Shown: piece after piece, positions 1 to 11,890 of the stretch
Layout: each line of letters starts with the position of its first letter
How positions within the stretch are numbered: position 1 is the stretch's first letter
Source: Hemibagrus wyckioides
Lineage: Eukaryota > Chordata > Actinopteri > Siluriformes > Bagridae
Length of the DNA: 64,000 nucleotides
Assembly: GCF_019097595.1 (NCBI RefSeq)
Contig: NC_080716.1
Coordinates: 14,842,901-14,906,900, forward strand
Direction of reading: 5' to 3'
Program-made: the position numbers and the translations under genes
The notes under the pieces: model-generated
Database searches by the model: none
What the model saw: the letters and a program-made list of their open reading frames with translations, nothing else
What the model was told of the DNA's origin: nothing

Positions 1-458
1 AACAGTAGGCTACACACTATGTGCAGAGAGTGGTAGAAAATACATTAAGGAATAATGTCAGTCTTCCAGGTCAGGGTTATCACTGCCCATTCATTAGGCC
101 ACATTCACTTACCATCTATTTTAAATTTCCAATCAGCCAAACATGTGGCAGCAGTACAGTGTATATATTCATGCAGATGCAAGGCAAGAGCTTCAGTTAA
201 TATTCACATCAAACATCAGAATTTGGGGGGAAAAAGTCTAATCTCCGTGATTTGGCATGACAGTGCTGCTGCCATATGATTGGCTGATAATTGCTCAAAT
301 GTTCCTAACAAAGTAGAGGGTGAGTAATATATTCAGAAGTGATGGATTTTACAATATTTACTTATTGTATAGAGTTAGTTTACGTATTTGCATTATATAC
401 AGTTGAATCAATAGTTTTAGACGCAGTGTCTGAGAATTTGTCTGGACAATTATGAAAC

Positions 459-640
459 AGCCTTTATTTGTCACATATACATTACAGCACAGTGAAATTC
501 TTTCTTCGCATATCCCATCCTTGGAGGTTGGGGTCAGAGCGCAGGGTCAGCCATGATACGGCGCCCCTGGAGCAGAGAGGGTTAAGGGCCTTGCTCAAGG
601 GCCCAACAGTGGCAACTTCAATCTTGTAATCCGGTGTGAA
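459..640 (+). repeat. SINE-like dispersed repeat in the last slc1a1 intron
   Basis: This stretch starts with a TTATTTGTCACATATACATT block and continues into 'ggcgcccctggagcagagag' and 'ttaagggccttgctcaaggg'. The same core occurs inverted at about 34340-34465, and the 'gccttgctcaagggccca' box recurs at 7650, 10258 and 53730, so it belongs to a dispersed family. The rest of 1-1123 is intron sequence with no exon that I can see. Confidence 0.6.
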
Positions 641-1123
641 TAATACAGTCAGATTTAAAACCTTTAAAGTTACTCAAACACAGATGACTACAAAGCCGGA
701 ATTATGGCGACTTGATGTCAGGAAGCTCTTTGGCAGTCTTGTCTCACACAGAACTTGTGCATCCCATGCCCTTTAGTGTTGAGGGTGTGTGTGTAGGGTG
801 TTAATTCAGTTTAGGGCTTAGAGGCTGGCATTAGGTGGTTTAATGGACCACATGAATGCCGACCTTTACTAATCCTCAGCTGATGTTGCCATCTGAGGGG
901 GAAATTAGAGCTTAATACTTAGCACTTTGAGATGGAGGGGATACTCAAGTGGCCTGGATTGAAAAGTTAGCATTTTTAAGAAATAGGACACCCCTGAAGC
1001 CTACACTTATTAAGAAGAATTAAGCATTGTTAAAAGTTACTATCTATGTGTTTAAGATTCTTTTTCAGCTTGAATCTTGTCATTGTGAAACGTTTATTCT
1101 ATCCCCATCATTCTTTTATTTAG

Positions 1124-1364
1124 TGATCGTTTCCGCACCATGGTCAATGTACTGGGGGACGCCTTTGGTGCTGGAATAGTCCAGAAGCTCTCAAAGCGAG
1201 AGTTGGAAAGGATGGACCTTACTTCTGATGTCGATGTGGCCAATCCGTTCGCCCTTGAGACCACTCTTGATGATGAAGAGTGCGAGAAGAAGTCCTACGT
1301 CAATGGTGGCTTCACTGTGGACAAGAGTGATGCCATTTCTTTCACAGAGACCTCACAGTTTTAG
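1124..1364 (+). CDS. slc1a1: Excitatory amino acid transporter 3 (EAAT3/EAAC1), last coding exon
   Basis: This exon encodes the C-terminal 79 residues of the sodium-coupled high-affinity glutamate/aspartate transporter of the plasma membrane. It follows a TTTATTTAG acceptor, and its first base completes the previous codon. It opens with [19 protein letters not shown], the conserved end of the transport domain. The cytoplasmic tail has the SLC1A1-type segments KKSYVNGGF and [10 protein letters not shown] and ends in TSQF, a C-terminal PDZ-ligand type. EAAT1 and EAAT2 tails differ, so the SLC1A1 assignment is firm. The rest of the gene lies left of the window. It runs tail to tail with spata6l. 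Confidence 0.95.
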
Positions 1365-2680
1365 TCCCAAGCCAGTTACGGATGAGTGAATTAAATTACC
1401 TCTAGAAGAATTCAGAGGTATAGAAAAAATGAAATCAGTGCCATTACAAGGGGGGAGGCTCATTCCGGGAGGACACGTTCAAATGCAGACATTATCAATA
1501 GCTGTCATTACTGTTCTCTCCCCACATTTGCCCTATTACTGTGCTGAACCTACTACTTACTTTGTGCCAAGTCATTCATGGAATTGAGGAAAAAATGTTG
1601 TGAGTGCTTCCAAAATGTGTTGTCCTGTTGCCAAGAGATATGCAAAGGCACTTTTTAAACATTTTTCTTACCTGCGTTGTGGTTTTTAATGGTTTAATAC
1701 TAACAGTTGTTCATGTAAATGCTCAACAATCTGTTCTGCTTTAGAAGTATGTTAAATGTGTGATTTCTACTGTGCCAACAAAGCAGATTTGTGTATACTG
1801 TATGTATTGCAACGAAGAGCATGTCCTTAACAAAACTATTATATTTATGACCTGTAGTGTTAAAAAAGCAATATGGTACTGCTCAGCCTTGTAATTGGCT
1901 TTTAGCGGGTTGCTTTAAAGCATCTCTCCCTCAAATCATGAATCTTACCATTCTGTCCAAACATTTGCTGTTAAAGGCATAAGCTATGAGCATTGTAGAT
2001 CACTAACTTGTGCCAAATTGAATGTTTTAGTATGGAGGAAGCTTTTAATCTTTAATGAAGTATTGCATGAAGCAATATGATGAACACCTCAGATGTGGCC
2101 TTCAAAGAATGAATGAATCCTGGATCATTTTGTTTCCCTTCTCAGTAGCTATTTTACAGTGCCATTGTCGCATGATAACGCCATCAATCTGGGAGGATGA
2201 AGGCAAATGGACTCCTCTTCCCAAAGCATGCTATAGTCATGGAGCAATGCTGACGTTTCTTAGAAGAATCTCAATGCGAGGAGCCATTCCCATGGTTTTT
2301 TTTACGGTTTTCATTTTCCTGGTGTTTAGAAACACAATGAAAAAGCTACTGGGACACTTTGCACAGGTGCAGAGAGAATATAAAGTGTTATTAAAATATT
2401 CCCATCAATGTGACTACAGTTGATGTGGTTATATATGTGTATTATTGCCAATCGATTTATTTTGTTATTACCTGATTTACACATACGACTTTGGATTTGT
2501 GAGCCGGGCTGGAAGTGGTAGAGGAAATTGTTGATATAAAATATGGGGAGAATTTACATTGTATAGGCTGTTCAAAGCACATTTTTGTCAGAGTCTCAGT
2601 CAATTACAGTCAGTTAGCTTACAGTATAATTCCACATGTTATGTAACTACAGATGAATAAAATACAACAAATCTGACTCT
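1365..2680 (+). other. slc1a1: 3'UTR of slc1a1
   Basis: About 1.3 kb follows the TAG stop and ends at a canonical AATAAA (2656-2661). The open frame at 2055-2423 inside it has no recognisable family match and is not called a gene. Confidence 0.65.
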
Positions 2681-3509
2681 GGTTTTTTGCTTCATTGGTT
2701 GCTGCATTAGCGCATTTCTTGATTTAATGAAAATCATTTATAAAATATATAGCTTCTTTCTATAAATCCTGAACTTGGGAAAAGTCAGATATTTCACTTT
2801 ATATAATATTATTTGACTGAATGATTATAATGCTATCAGGGGCAACAATATTAGATAGTGATGAACAGCTACAGGTCATAGATCATTGCTTATTAATGGC
2901 CTTGTAGTCAACATACCAAGAATTTCGCTCTGAATCAGGGATCTCTCTGTCTCTCTCTCTCTCTGTGTCTGCCATACACACTGGCTTATTCTACAGGATA
3001 CAGTTTTAAAGCTTGTTTTATTCACTATAATAAAATTATAATAAACAGTGAACAATTGTATAGTGAATTAAATTATTAAACAGTGCAGAGGTGGGTTACT
3101 AAATGGACAAATCTTATTACTTTAAGCAGGTTCTGTACCTTAGGGGAAATCAGCTCAAACTCAATGACCTCTTATTTTGTTCTCATACTTTTATTATTAT
3201 CTGGGAAATGAATCAACCGTCACAATGAGTAGAACAGCATGTGTTAATGATTCATTATCACATATTAATCAAGAACAATAGAATGTACTCACATGTATAC
3301 ATACAAGTGCACACCCCTGAATGAAATGTGACGCAATTAATTTAGTGCTGTAATGTATTAGAGATCTTTGGTTGCTTCAGAGAGAAGAGTGGAAAAAAAT
3401 CAGGTTTCAAGTATCCACCTTAAATAAAACAGCAGCATTTCACTCAGAGAGAGCTTCCTGAGAAGATTTTTTTTGAGATATAAATGATATTAAATCATGA
3501 TATTATATA

Positions 3510-4229
3510 CACTCACTGAGCACTTTATTAGGAACATCTGTACACATATTTATTCATGTGATTATCTCATTGGTCAACAGAAGTCAGGTTCCACTTCTAT
3601 CAGCCAAGAACAGAAAGCTGAAGCTACAGTGGGCTCAGACTCACCAAAACTGGCCATTTAAAGACTATCAAAATGCAGACTGGCCTGATGAGTCTTTCTA
3701 CTGATGGTAGAGTCAGAATCTGGCACCAACAGGATGAGTTCAGTGCAGGCTGGTGGAGGTGGTATAATGGTGTGGGGGATGTTTTCTTGTCACACACTGG
3801 TCCAATTAATTCCAATCAATTATCACTTGAATGCCACAGACTATTTGAGTATTGTTGCATCACTTCATGGCCACAATTTACCACCTTTAAAAGGCTATTT
3901 CCAGCATGGCAATGCATCATGTCACAAAGCAACAAGTCTTTTCAACACAGTTTCATGAACATGACAATGGGTTTAGTGTACTTCAATGGCCTTCCCAGTC
4001 ATTAGATCTGAATCCAGTAGAACACCTTTAGGATGTGATAGAACGGAAGATTCACAGCATGAAAGTGCACCTAAAAATCTGCAGGAATGTCAACATGGAC
4101 CAGAATCTCAAAGGAATGTTTCCAACATCTTGTAGAATCCATGCCATGAAGAAAGGAGGCTGTTTTGAGAGCAAAGGAAGGCTCTAACCAGTATTAGTAT
4201 AGTGTTCCTAATAAAGGGTTTGGTGAGTG
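3510..4229 (+). mobile_element. Decayed Tc1/mariner element with transposase remnant
   Basis: The ends are inverted repeats: CACTCACTGAGCACTTTATT on the left, and CCTAATAAAGGGTTTGGTGA then GTG on the right. Both sit in TATA context, as expected for TA-target insertion. The internal sequence is a broken Tc1-type transposase. A DWPDESF block holds the first catalytic Asp, FQHGNASCHKA shows the second Asp replaced by Gly, and DLNPVEHL holds the Glu. Frameshifts separate these blocks. The element is inactive and only about 720 bp long, so the N-terminal DNA-binding half is lost. It lies between the convergent ends of slc1a1 and spata6l. Confidence 0.85.
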
Positions 4230-4350
4230 TATAATATAATTGTATAATATTATATAATGAATCATTTTCATTTTAATATTGAAGCATTCTTGTGAACATG
4301 TTCATAAATATCCATATTTTAGTATTTTACATCTATTTTTACCCTTGCTC

Positions 4351-7326
4351 TCAGAAAGTCGAGGGTTGTGATATGGACCTGCGTTCCAACACCTCATCTC
4401 TTTCAGACTTGGTTGCACCCTGCCATCAGAGAGGAAAGAACATGTAACAAGGCACATATATGGCATCAGTGTGTGTAAGAGTGTGTTACTCACATAGGCC
4501 AGTCTGTGCATGGCTTGGGGAGAGATGAGGAGACTGCGCACTCGCTCCTGAACCTCCTCCCATGAATTTGGTGAATACAGTAAAGAACTGTTGAAATAAA
4601 ATATGCAATTTTTAACATATTTAAGGTTGCGAGGCAAATCTATGGATTAATGAACTTATTCTAATACATTATTATATTTAAAGTGACCACTAATTCACAG
4701 GGACTTTATAGTGGAAGCTCCACATAATTTAAGCTGCATTTCCTTTATTAAGCTTAAGAGAAAATGAGGAGACAACTATTTATAGATTGGATGCATTTCT
4801 CTGTAAATATACAGACAGAATGTCTTCTATAAAGATTATTTGAAAATGTGTGGGTTCGTACAAAAACCTGAAACATGAAAGCTGTACATTATCTTATATT
4901 AATCTTTTGATATCAATTCCAAAATGTTCCACTCCAGCAATGGAATAGATGCTAAAGTGGGCACAGGTCCTGTAAAACAGGACTGGAGAAAGACTAAGTG
5001 ACAACTGTACAGTATTGATGAACCTGCATGAACTGTAGCCTTAGATTCCTCTTATTGACCAGAGTGACATAATTGCAACATATATCATGTACTATAGCTA
5101 GAAGAAACATAGCCATAAATGAAAAGCAAGAGATGGTGACATTCAAGAATGTAAAAAACACACACATTCACTCAAACCTGTTCAGCTTCGGGCAGGCCGT
5201 TTTGGAGCGACTCAGTGCAACTGAGCTGGGAGATCCCTCATGTCTCGATAGATGATTGCACTGGGATGGTTTCTCTGTGTTGTCAAGGAGCTCATCAGTC
5301 TCTGAGGAGTTATCATCAGCGAGCTGAAATAATAAACAGACAGAAGGTTCATCAGTGTGTCAGGATTTGCCTACAAAAGACACAATGTTTAGATCTCAAA
5401 TTGAACCGTCAAGACACCTGGTGTCCAAAGTTTGGAGCCATAAAGCTAATGTAGTTCATATGTAAGCAAATCTCTATAGTTACAGTTTATCACTGTACAA
5501 ACTGCATGTCTAAAACCACACCTTCACCTCAAAACACCTTCAAGGTTGACAGTTTTATCTGTTTTAACTATTCTTTTTATAGTCAAGATCTCTGGCTGCT
5601 TTTATGATATTTGTCACGTACACCAGAATAGGCTTGTGGTTCCCGTCAGGTCTCATAGTTGTCACCATGGACAGGAGACAGATTTCAAAACCATCAGATG
5701 TAACAGAAAACAAGTTGTCAGTTCATTAGGTCATATTCCGGCCATTCACTGAATCATCTATACTAAAACAATTATATGAGTGGAAATTAAATATAATATT
5801 AAATGAGAAATACAATGAGTAATAAATTTGACAGAGCGGTAGCTATTTTTAAGTCAATTGTGGTAAGCAGAAACGCTGTGCTTGACATTAATTAGCTATT
5901 TCATTTCTGATCAAGAGACAAGAGACACTTTCTTCCTAACACTCATGGAATGTTACATTTGGGCAGTGAATATGAGGTGATAAGACATTACCCATCACAG
6001 AACATTCCAGTTACTATGTTGCTGTAGCCTGTTACTTGATGTACTGCATGTTCCACACTGTATCTTTTGCCTGTTATTGTATTGTGCTAATTGTGGTACT
6101 GCTTGTACATCATGTATTTCTTGTCTTTTATCTTGCTGTTGATTTGTACTGTAACTTTGCACTGATTTGCACTACATGTTGTCCAGGCACTATGTTGTAT
6201 CATGCTGTCACCTTTCTAGAAGATACTGCACCAATGCCAGTGCTGTTTTGTTCTACTGTATACTTGTAATGATTATAAAGCTCTCTACTATTGAATATAG
6301 CACTACCAAGCTACTTGTGTGGATTCATATAAACTTTCCTGTGCAAAATATACAAAACAGTTATTACATTTATTGATTTATTACAATTCTTCAGTTTTTA
6401 GGTGCTAGGTTTTTAAACTGCTGTTCCTATTACAGTCAGGTTAAAAAATGGGATGAGTGTTCATGCCCTGATCTTTTCTGGGGTAGAACAAAATAACAGA
6501 ATATCAGTATATAAATTGCTCACTGATTAGTAAGTGTTTTGTTGTTTATTCTCCATGTGTACATGGTTTTCTATCCGCAGTAATGAACTTTGTGCCCCCT
6601 GCTGGACACTTCTGTTTATAACACACAAGTGCAACAATATATACAAGCATACAGACGAAATTATATTATTTTAATAGCTAATTTACCTGAAATAATGGTG
6701 TAATTTGAGCATGTAAGACTTACATGTCTATTTACAATTTCAGTTTTGTTCCAGTTTGAACCGGAGCTCCTGAATGGGGAGAGGGAACGGGACCTCGGCA
6801 TCCCTGTGCTCCTGAGACCTCGTTGTGCAGAGTAGCAGCCCTGATGCTTGGACAACTTTGCTCTTTTCCGTGTTATTACTCTCTGGTAATTAATAAAGAG
6901 ACAGTGGCAGTAGAAATTATTTCTGTAATATGTGCTGTTTTATATGATGAAATTGCAGAAAGGCAGAAATATACCACAGGGACACTCTGGGAAAGATCCC
7001 TCTCAGAACACTCGCTGATTTTTGTCCTGGTGGAGAACTCTAATCTTGGAGAAATACCCTGAAAGGGAAGCGCCAACAAAGGCGTTATTACATTACATAT
7101 GTGTTGAAACTAATAACATTATACAGTACTAATTTCCTTCCAGGATGAAGTGTATGAATGAATGAATGAATGAATGAATGAATGAATGAATGACGACATT
7201 AATCATCACATTCCTGACTGGAAAAAGTGCATTTCCTCTGTAGTGCCTTTCCTTTATTAACACCAAAAACCTCATAGTGAAGCATGGTGTCACTTGATCT
7301 TGATGGAGGTTACTGCTGCAAGACAA

Positions 7327-7361
<35 letters not shown>

Positions 7362-7372
7362 TGTGAGTGTGA

Positions 7373-7410
<38 letters not shown>

Positions 7411-9698
7411 TGGTGTTTAACTTGGAGGAATATCAGAGTACATTTTACTAGTAATGCAGAAAACCAATGCTTTCTGAAGGCTTTGCATTTTCTCCTTCTT
7501 TTCTCACTTTATATTTATGTTGCTGTATATATATTATATTTATATATTATATATTTATAGTATATTATTTTTCTGGCATACACCTTAAACAGAGCAACTT
7601 ACATTTTATCCCATTTTAACACAACTGAGCAATTGAGGGTTTAGGGCCTTGCTCAAGCGCCCAGCAGTGGCAGCTTCTGGTGGAGTCAAACTCACAACCT
7701 TCCTATCAGTAGTCCAACACCTTAACCAAACAGCTACCACATAAATTCCAGTTAGTATGTGACTTACAGGGAAAGAAGGGTCTCTTGTCATTAGCGCTTC
7801 ACGGTCTCCTCCAGAAAAAGAAGGCACCAGCTTAGGCTCTGGGAAAAGAAAACTTCTAGCATCGACCTCATATGTGGCCAACACTTCCCCAACTGCAAGC
7901 AAGAAGAAATGCACCACAATATTACTCGCTATACTTTCAGTACTCTCTGTTATCAATAATTTTTGTTCCTGATATATCAAGTGCCATGAATTGGCAGAAT
8001 TTACCGGGAGGAATCAGCTGTATGAGCTCAACTTTAACAGTTTCACCTGCAGTAAATGAAAAAGCATGTAATGCAATAGGACCATACATAAACATTCTTA
8101 CAAAGCATTTTTGTGTTTGTCTTGCAATGGGTATTAGTAATAGACAGAAAGCAGCTCATCATAAATCTGCATGTAAATCTACAGCAGTAGAAAATATCGT
8201 ACACTGTAACATTTCAGCAACATCTGCAGGATCACTGGCGTACTTGAATATCTGTCAATAAAGTGAAGCAGATCAAAGGTATGGGTGCAATTTAAAAAAG
8301 AAGTGCCTTAATATTAACAATAATAATAATAATAATAATAATGTCCACTAATTATAAAACCTTGCCGAACGTCATCTTCGTCTTAAACAGTAATGGGAAC
8401 ACAGCTGGTAGACATTGTGACATTCTGTACTGGTTCATCAGGCACACACTGAGGTAAATGTCATCCTTCGCCGGTAGGTGCACTCCAGGACAGGTCACCT
8501 ACAAACAGCAGCACCGATCAGCCATAACATTATGAACACAGACAGGTGAAGTGAATAACACTGATGATCTCCTCATCATGGCACCTGTTAGTGGGTGGGA
8601 TATATTAGGCAGCAAGTGAACATTTTGTCCTCAAAGTTGATGTGTTAGAAGCAGGAAAAACGGGCAAGCGTAAGGATTTGAGCGAGTTTGACAAGGGCCA
8701 AATTGTGATGGCTAGAAGACTGGATCAGAGCATCTCCAAAACTGCAGCTCTTGTGGGGTGTTCCCGGTCTGCAGTGGTCAGTATCTATCAAAAGTATCCT
8801 TTAAATCCTGTAAGTTGTAAGAGCCCATGAAGGTCCCACTTAGAGGACTTAAAGGATCTGCTGCTAACATCTTAGTGCCAGATACCACAGCACACCGTCT
8901 GGGATCTAGTAGAATCCGTGCCTCGATGGGTCAGGGCAGTTTTGGCAGCATAAGCGGGACCAACACAATATAAGACAGGTAGTCATAATGTTATGCCTGA
9001 TACATATCTAAATATCTTGAAATATGGCCCTGAAATACCCCCATTCCTTGTTAGTGTTTTCCCTGCTCTAATACCACTAAAACACAGGTTAGACCATGGA
9101 AACCACTAAAACACACCTGTCAGAGGATGGAAACCACTAAAACACACCTGTCAGAGCATGGAAACTACTAAAACACACCTGTCAGAGCATGGAAACTACT
9201 AAAACACACCTGTCAGAGCATGGAAACTACTAAAACACACCTGTCAGAGCATGGAAACTACTAAAACACACCTGTCAGAACAGTGTTTTTGTGGCCTAAA
9301 AAACACTGAATATAGGCTGAAAGCCAAATGGCGCTACAATATAAAAGTAGTACACTAGCAATGGTGTGTAAGCCTCAGCTTCATGCTTTAAGTGGACTAG
9401 TGCACTCACAAGGGGAGTACAAATTCTTATTGGACTGAGCCAATATCACAGCCCTACCTAATAGCTTTTTAATTTTTATGTAAACGTCTATTTATTATTT
9501 ACTAATATTTCTTTTTTGTTGTTGTTGCTTTAAGAAAATCCACAATCTGACTGATACCGTGCAAATAAGCATGGAATAACTATATAAAACATCAAATAAT
9601 TATATAAGTCTTCGGTTAGAGAGAAGAGAAAAAGGCAAAACGCCGCTTACCGCTCTAACATAAAGTTCAGCCACCACTTTTACTGCTTTAGGAGGCAT
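4351..9698 (-). CDS. spata6l: Spermatogenesis-associated protein 6-like, 10 coding exons
   Basis: Exons in transcript order: 9698-9651, 8498-8361, 8251-8203, 8046-8005, 7892-7768, 7058-6975, 6840-6736, 5323-5178, 4587-4494, 4419-4351. All have GT-AG borders and compatible phases (900 nt, 299 aa). The protein starts [16 protein letters not shown], followed by [20 protein letters not shown], the SPATA6 N-terminal domain. [18 protein letters not shown] and [17 protein letters not shown] also match SPATA6 family blocks. A Ser/Arg-rich stretch, [10 protein letters not shown], follows. SPATA6 builds the sperm head-tail connecting piece; the L paralogue is less well known. Lying next to slc1a1, as on human 9p24, favours spata6l over spata6. 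The 49-nt and 42-nt exons are the least certain. One more phase-0 exon could hide in 5324-6735. Confidence 0.88.
5990..6300. repeat. Repeat-like T-rich stretch in a spata6l intron
   Basis: This stretch has serial TGCAC/TTGCACT and TGTATCTT phrases typical of degraded teleost retroelement 3' ends. A similar 'ttgcacatta' phrase occurs near 63605. No exon is seen here. Classification is uncertain. Confidence 0.3.
7152..7192. repeat. (AATG)n microsatellite
   Basis: About ten tandem GAATGAAT-type tetranucleotides in a spata6l intron. Confidence 0.9.
7329..7407. repeat. Compound (GT)n-(GTGA)n-(GA)n microsatellite
   Basis: An uninterrupted GT run passes into GTGAGT and then into a GA run, in a spata6l intron. 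It accounts for the apparent VCVCV/RERE open frame there. Confidence 0.95.
7572..7745 (-). repeat. tRNA-derived SINE copy
   Basis: The reverse complement reads 'gtggtagctgtttggttaag' then 'gtgttggactactgatagga', a tRNA-like head. It then carries a 'gggcccttgagcaaggccct'-type core and 'gctcagttgtgttaaaatgg'. The same element is cleaner on the + strand at 53656-53811. It lies just downstream of spata6l exon 5 (intron side). Confidence 0.7.
8316..8342. repeat. (ATA)n microsatellite
   Basis: Short run of AATAAT trinucleotides downstream of spata6l exon 2. Confidence 0.85.
8512..9002 (+). mobile_element. Non-autonomous Tc1-like element (HTH family, copy 1)
   Basis: Ends are CACCGATCAGCCATAACATT and 'cataatgttatgcctga', an imperfect terminal inverted repeat. 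It carries the N-terminal transposase segment with [18 protein letters not shown] and [20 protein letters not shown], and then a piece of the 3' part ([13 protein letters not shown]). The middle, catalytic part is missing. Its deletion differs from that of copies 3 and 4. It lies in spata6l intron 1, antisense to the gene. Confidence 0.85.
9073..9280. repeat. 31-bp minisatellite in spata6l intron 1
   Basis: Seven tandem copies of a 31-bp unit containing ACTAAAACACACCTGTCAGA and CATGGAAAC. Units start near 9073, 9102, 9133, 9164, 9195, 9226 and 9257. The first is 29 bp. The last four are nearly identical, so expansion looks recent. Confidence 0.95.
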
Positions 9699-10209
9699 TG
9701 TTTAAATAATTGTAATTCAAAAGGTTAGATTTACAACCTTTATTTTAGAAGAAAATAAAACACTGACTTCCTGAACCTTGACACAGCTGATACAGCGCAA
9801 TGTAAATTCAACATAGCGTCGCGTTTCCATGGTATTTCATTATATTTTTATTGGAGGCTTTTATTTTCCCTTTAACCAGGAAGTACACACCGGAAGTTGG
9901 AAATGGGATGTTGGGATTTGTAGTTATAATAGTTTGAAGCGTTTCTTACTATTATAATCAGATTTCTGTTGTATTTGTTTTTTTTAGGACGACAGCATAA
10001 CAGAAAATAGTAATGAAAAAATAGATATTTAGAAACAGTGGTATAATTTAGCAAGGCAAAATGTGTGGTCAAATGTCTCTTTGCTGTTATATTAAACTAA
10101 AATCTATCAGGAAGGCCAGATGTCGGAGCGTGGCTGTGTGGATTTGTGTTCATTTAGCCACAAGAGCATTAAAGAGGTCACGTTTACATTTCTGTCATGA
10201 TGCCCTTAT

Positions 10210-10352
10210 TTACATTTGATCTCATTTTATACATCTGAGCAACTGAGGGTTAAGAGCCTTGCTCAAGGGCCCAGTAGTGGCAGCTTGGTGGACCTGGGGT
10301 TTGAACTCACAACCTTCCAGTCAGTTGTCCAACACCTTATCCCTCAGGCACT
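10210..10352 (-). repeat. tRNA-derived SINE copy
   Basis: It has the 'ctgagcaactgagggttaag' and 'gccttgctcaagggcccagt' boxes, then 'gaactcacaaccttccagtc', in the inverse orientation to the copy at 53656. It is clearly the same family as 7572-7745. Confidence 0.7.
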
Positions 10353-10384
10353 AATAGTGGGCAAGGTGTGTCTTGAGTACAGTC

Positions 10385-10570
10385 AGTGTTCCAGTTAATT
10401 TCAAAGGTATTCAGTGGGGTTGAAGTCAGGGATCTGTGTAGGACACTCGAGCTCTTCCACTTCAAGTTCCAGTGATGGGGAAATCTTAAACCTACAGCAT
10501 ACGAAGACATTTTAGACAGTTAATGTTCTACTCCCAACAGTTTGGGGAAGATCCACTTGTGATATAGTAT
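10385..10570. mobile_element. Folded fragment of a Tc1-like element
   Basis: A segment in - sense (TTCAGTGGGGTTGAAGTCAG, antisense of the DLNPTE block) is joined directly at about 10462 to a segment in + sense (GTTCCAGTGATGGGGAAATC then 'cagtttggggaagatccact'). The arrangement is head to head, as in the fold-back elements described below, but from a more diverged Tc1 subfamily. Confidence 0.55.
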
Positions 10571-10860
10571 GCCATTTTTAGCATAAGTGTTTAATCTTAA
10601 TAATAAAGGGAATAAACTGCTAGGTCCAAAGCTTAGTTTTCTAGGACTGTAGAAATTATTTGAACTCTTTAAAGTCATGAACAATTTGAAATGCAGGACA
10701 AGAATTATGTAAAACTGATCAACTTTTTTAATCTAGTATGTTAAGAATCAGAGACTTTCTGATGCATGCTAACCTTACACTGATTTATTCTGAACATGGA
10801 GCTGTTTAAACAAATGCTGCGGAGGAAAACTTTCAAACAGCAGGGGAGTGGTGCTATATA

Positions 10861-11341
10861 CACCGATCAGGCATAACATTATGAGCAGTGAGAGGTGAAG
10901 TGAATAACACTGATTATCTCATCATTGCACCTGTTAGCGGGTGGGATATATTAGGCAGCAAGTGAATATTCTGTCCTCAAAGTTGATGTGTTAGAAGCAG
11001 GACAAATGGACAAGCTTAAGTATTTGAGCGAGTTTGACCAGGGCCAAATTGTGATGGCTAGACGACTGGATCAGAGCATCTCCAAAACTGCAGCTCTTGT
11101 GGGGTGTTCCCGGTCTGCAGTGGTCAGTATCTATCAAAAGTGGTCCAAGGAAGGAACAGTGGTGAACAGGTGACAGGGTCAGGGGCAGGCAAGACTCACT
11201 GATGCACGTGGGTAGTGAAGGCTGGCCCGTGTGATCCGATCCAACAGACGGACTACTGTTGCTCAAATTGCTGAAGAAGTTAATGTTGGTTTTGATAGAA
11301 AGGTGTCACAGTGAATACATAATGTTATGCCTGATTGGTGT
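10861..11341 (+). mobile_element. Non-autonomous Tc1-like element (HTH family, copy 2)
   Basis: Begins CACCGATCAGGCATAACATT and ends 'ataatgttatgcctgattgg'. It carries the HTH part of the transposase, broken by a TGA after GTVVNR. It shares the 'gatagaaaggtgtcaca' edge of copies 3 and 4 but has lost a further piece on the 3' side. Confidence 0.85.
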
Positions 11342-11704
11342 AAACACAGTCACAATAAAAAGCAATTGCAGTGTCCTAATTTAATATATAATCTGCACTG
11401 TAAATCTTGGCAGACTGTGTAGTGCTACATCTCCACTGGAAGTGAGCATTATAGCTGGAACACTTGTTATATACGGGTTTCGAAAATGTACAAGTTGCAA
11501 TTTTGCCTCATACCATCCATACAGTTCATTTGCAGATCCATTCATAGAAGTGTGTAGCTGTAGGTTGACCTTTTTTTTTCTTTTTCTTTCAAAAAGCTCA
11601 ACAATGGCTCTTGCATCCTTGTATTTTACACTTGCAGATATATTTCATAGAACTTCAACCACTGAGCCACTACATTTATCCTTCAGTGCACTTTATAGAC
11701 TGTC

Positions 11705-11890
11705 ATGGTGGTGTAACAGGTAGTGTTGCTCACAGCTCCAGGGTCCTCGGGTCAACCCTGTTTGTCAACTTTGTCAGTGTGAGTTTCATCCTACCTCCGA
11801 AACACATCAATCTGTTTTTACCTCTATGTATGAATGAGTGTGTGTGAATGAGATGTATTGGAGTGTGAAAGCATACACACACACACACGT
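11705..11890 (+). repeat. Degraded SINE with CA-rich tail
   Basis: 'ggtggtgtaacaggtagtgt' followed by 'cacagctccagggtcctcgg' and a GTGTGTGAATGAG tail is a worn copy of a widespread fish SINE. Related tails occur at 13617-13850 and 31764-31905. Confidence 0.6.

Noticed and set aside
2055..2423. 122-codon open frame after slc1a1
   Set aside because: It lies wholly in the 3'UTR before the poly(A) signal, has no family resemblance and no splice or promoter support.
5580..5690. Possible extra spata6l exon on the - strand (frame with [13 protein letters not shown])
   Set aside because: An open stretch with weak GT-AG candidates, but no resemblance to the SPATA6 family, and phases already fit without it.
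7294..7560. Frame with VCVCV and RERER runs
   Set aside because: It is the translation of a GT/GA microsatellite.
9073..9280. CRISPR-like regular array
   Set aside because: The repeats are contiguous 31-bp units with no unique spacers, and the genome is vertebrate. It is a minisatellite.
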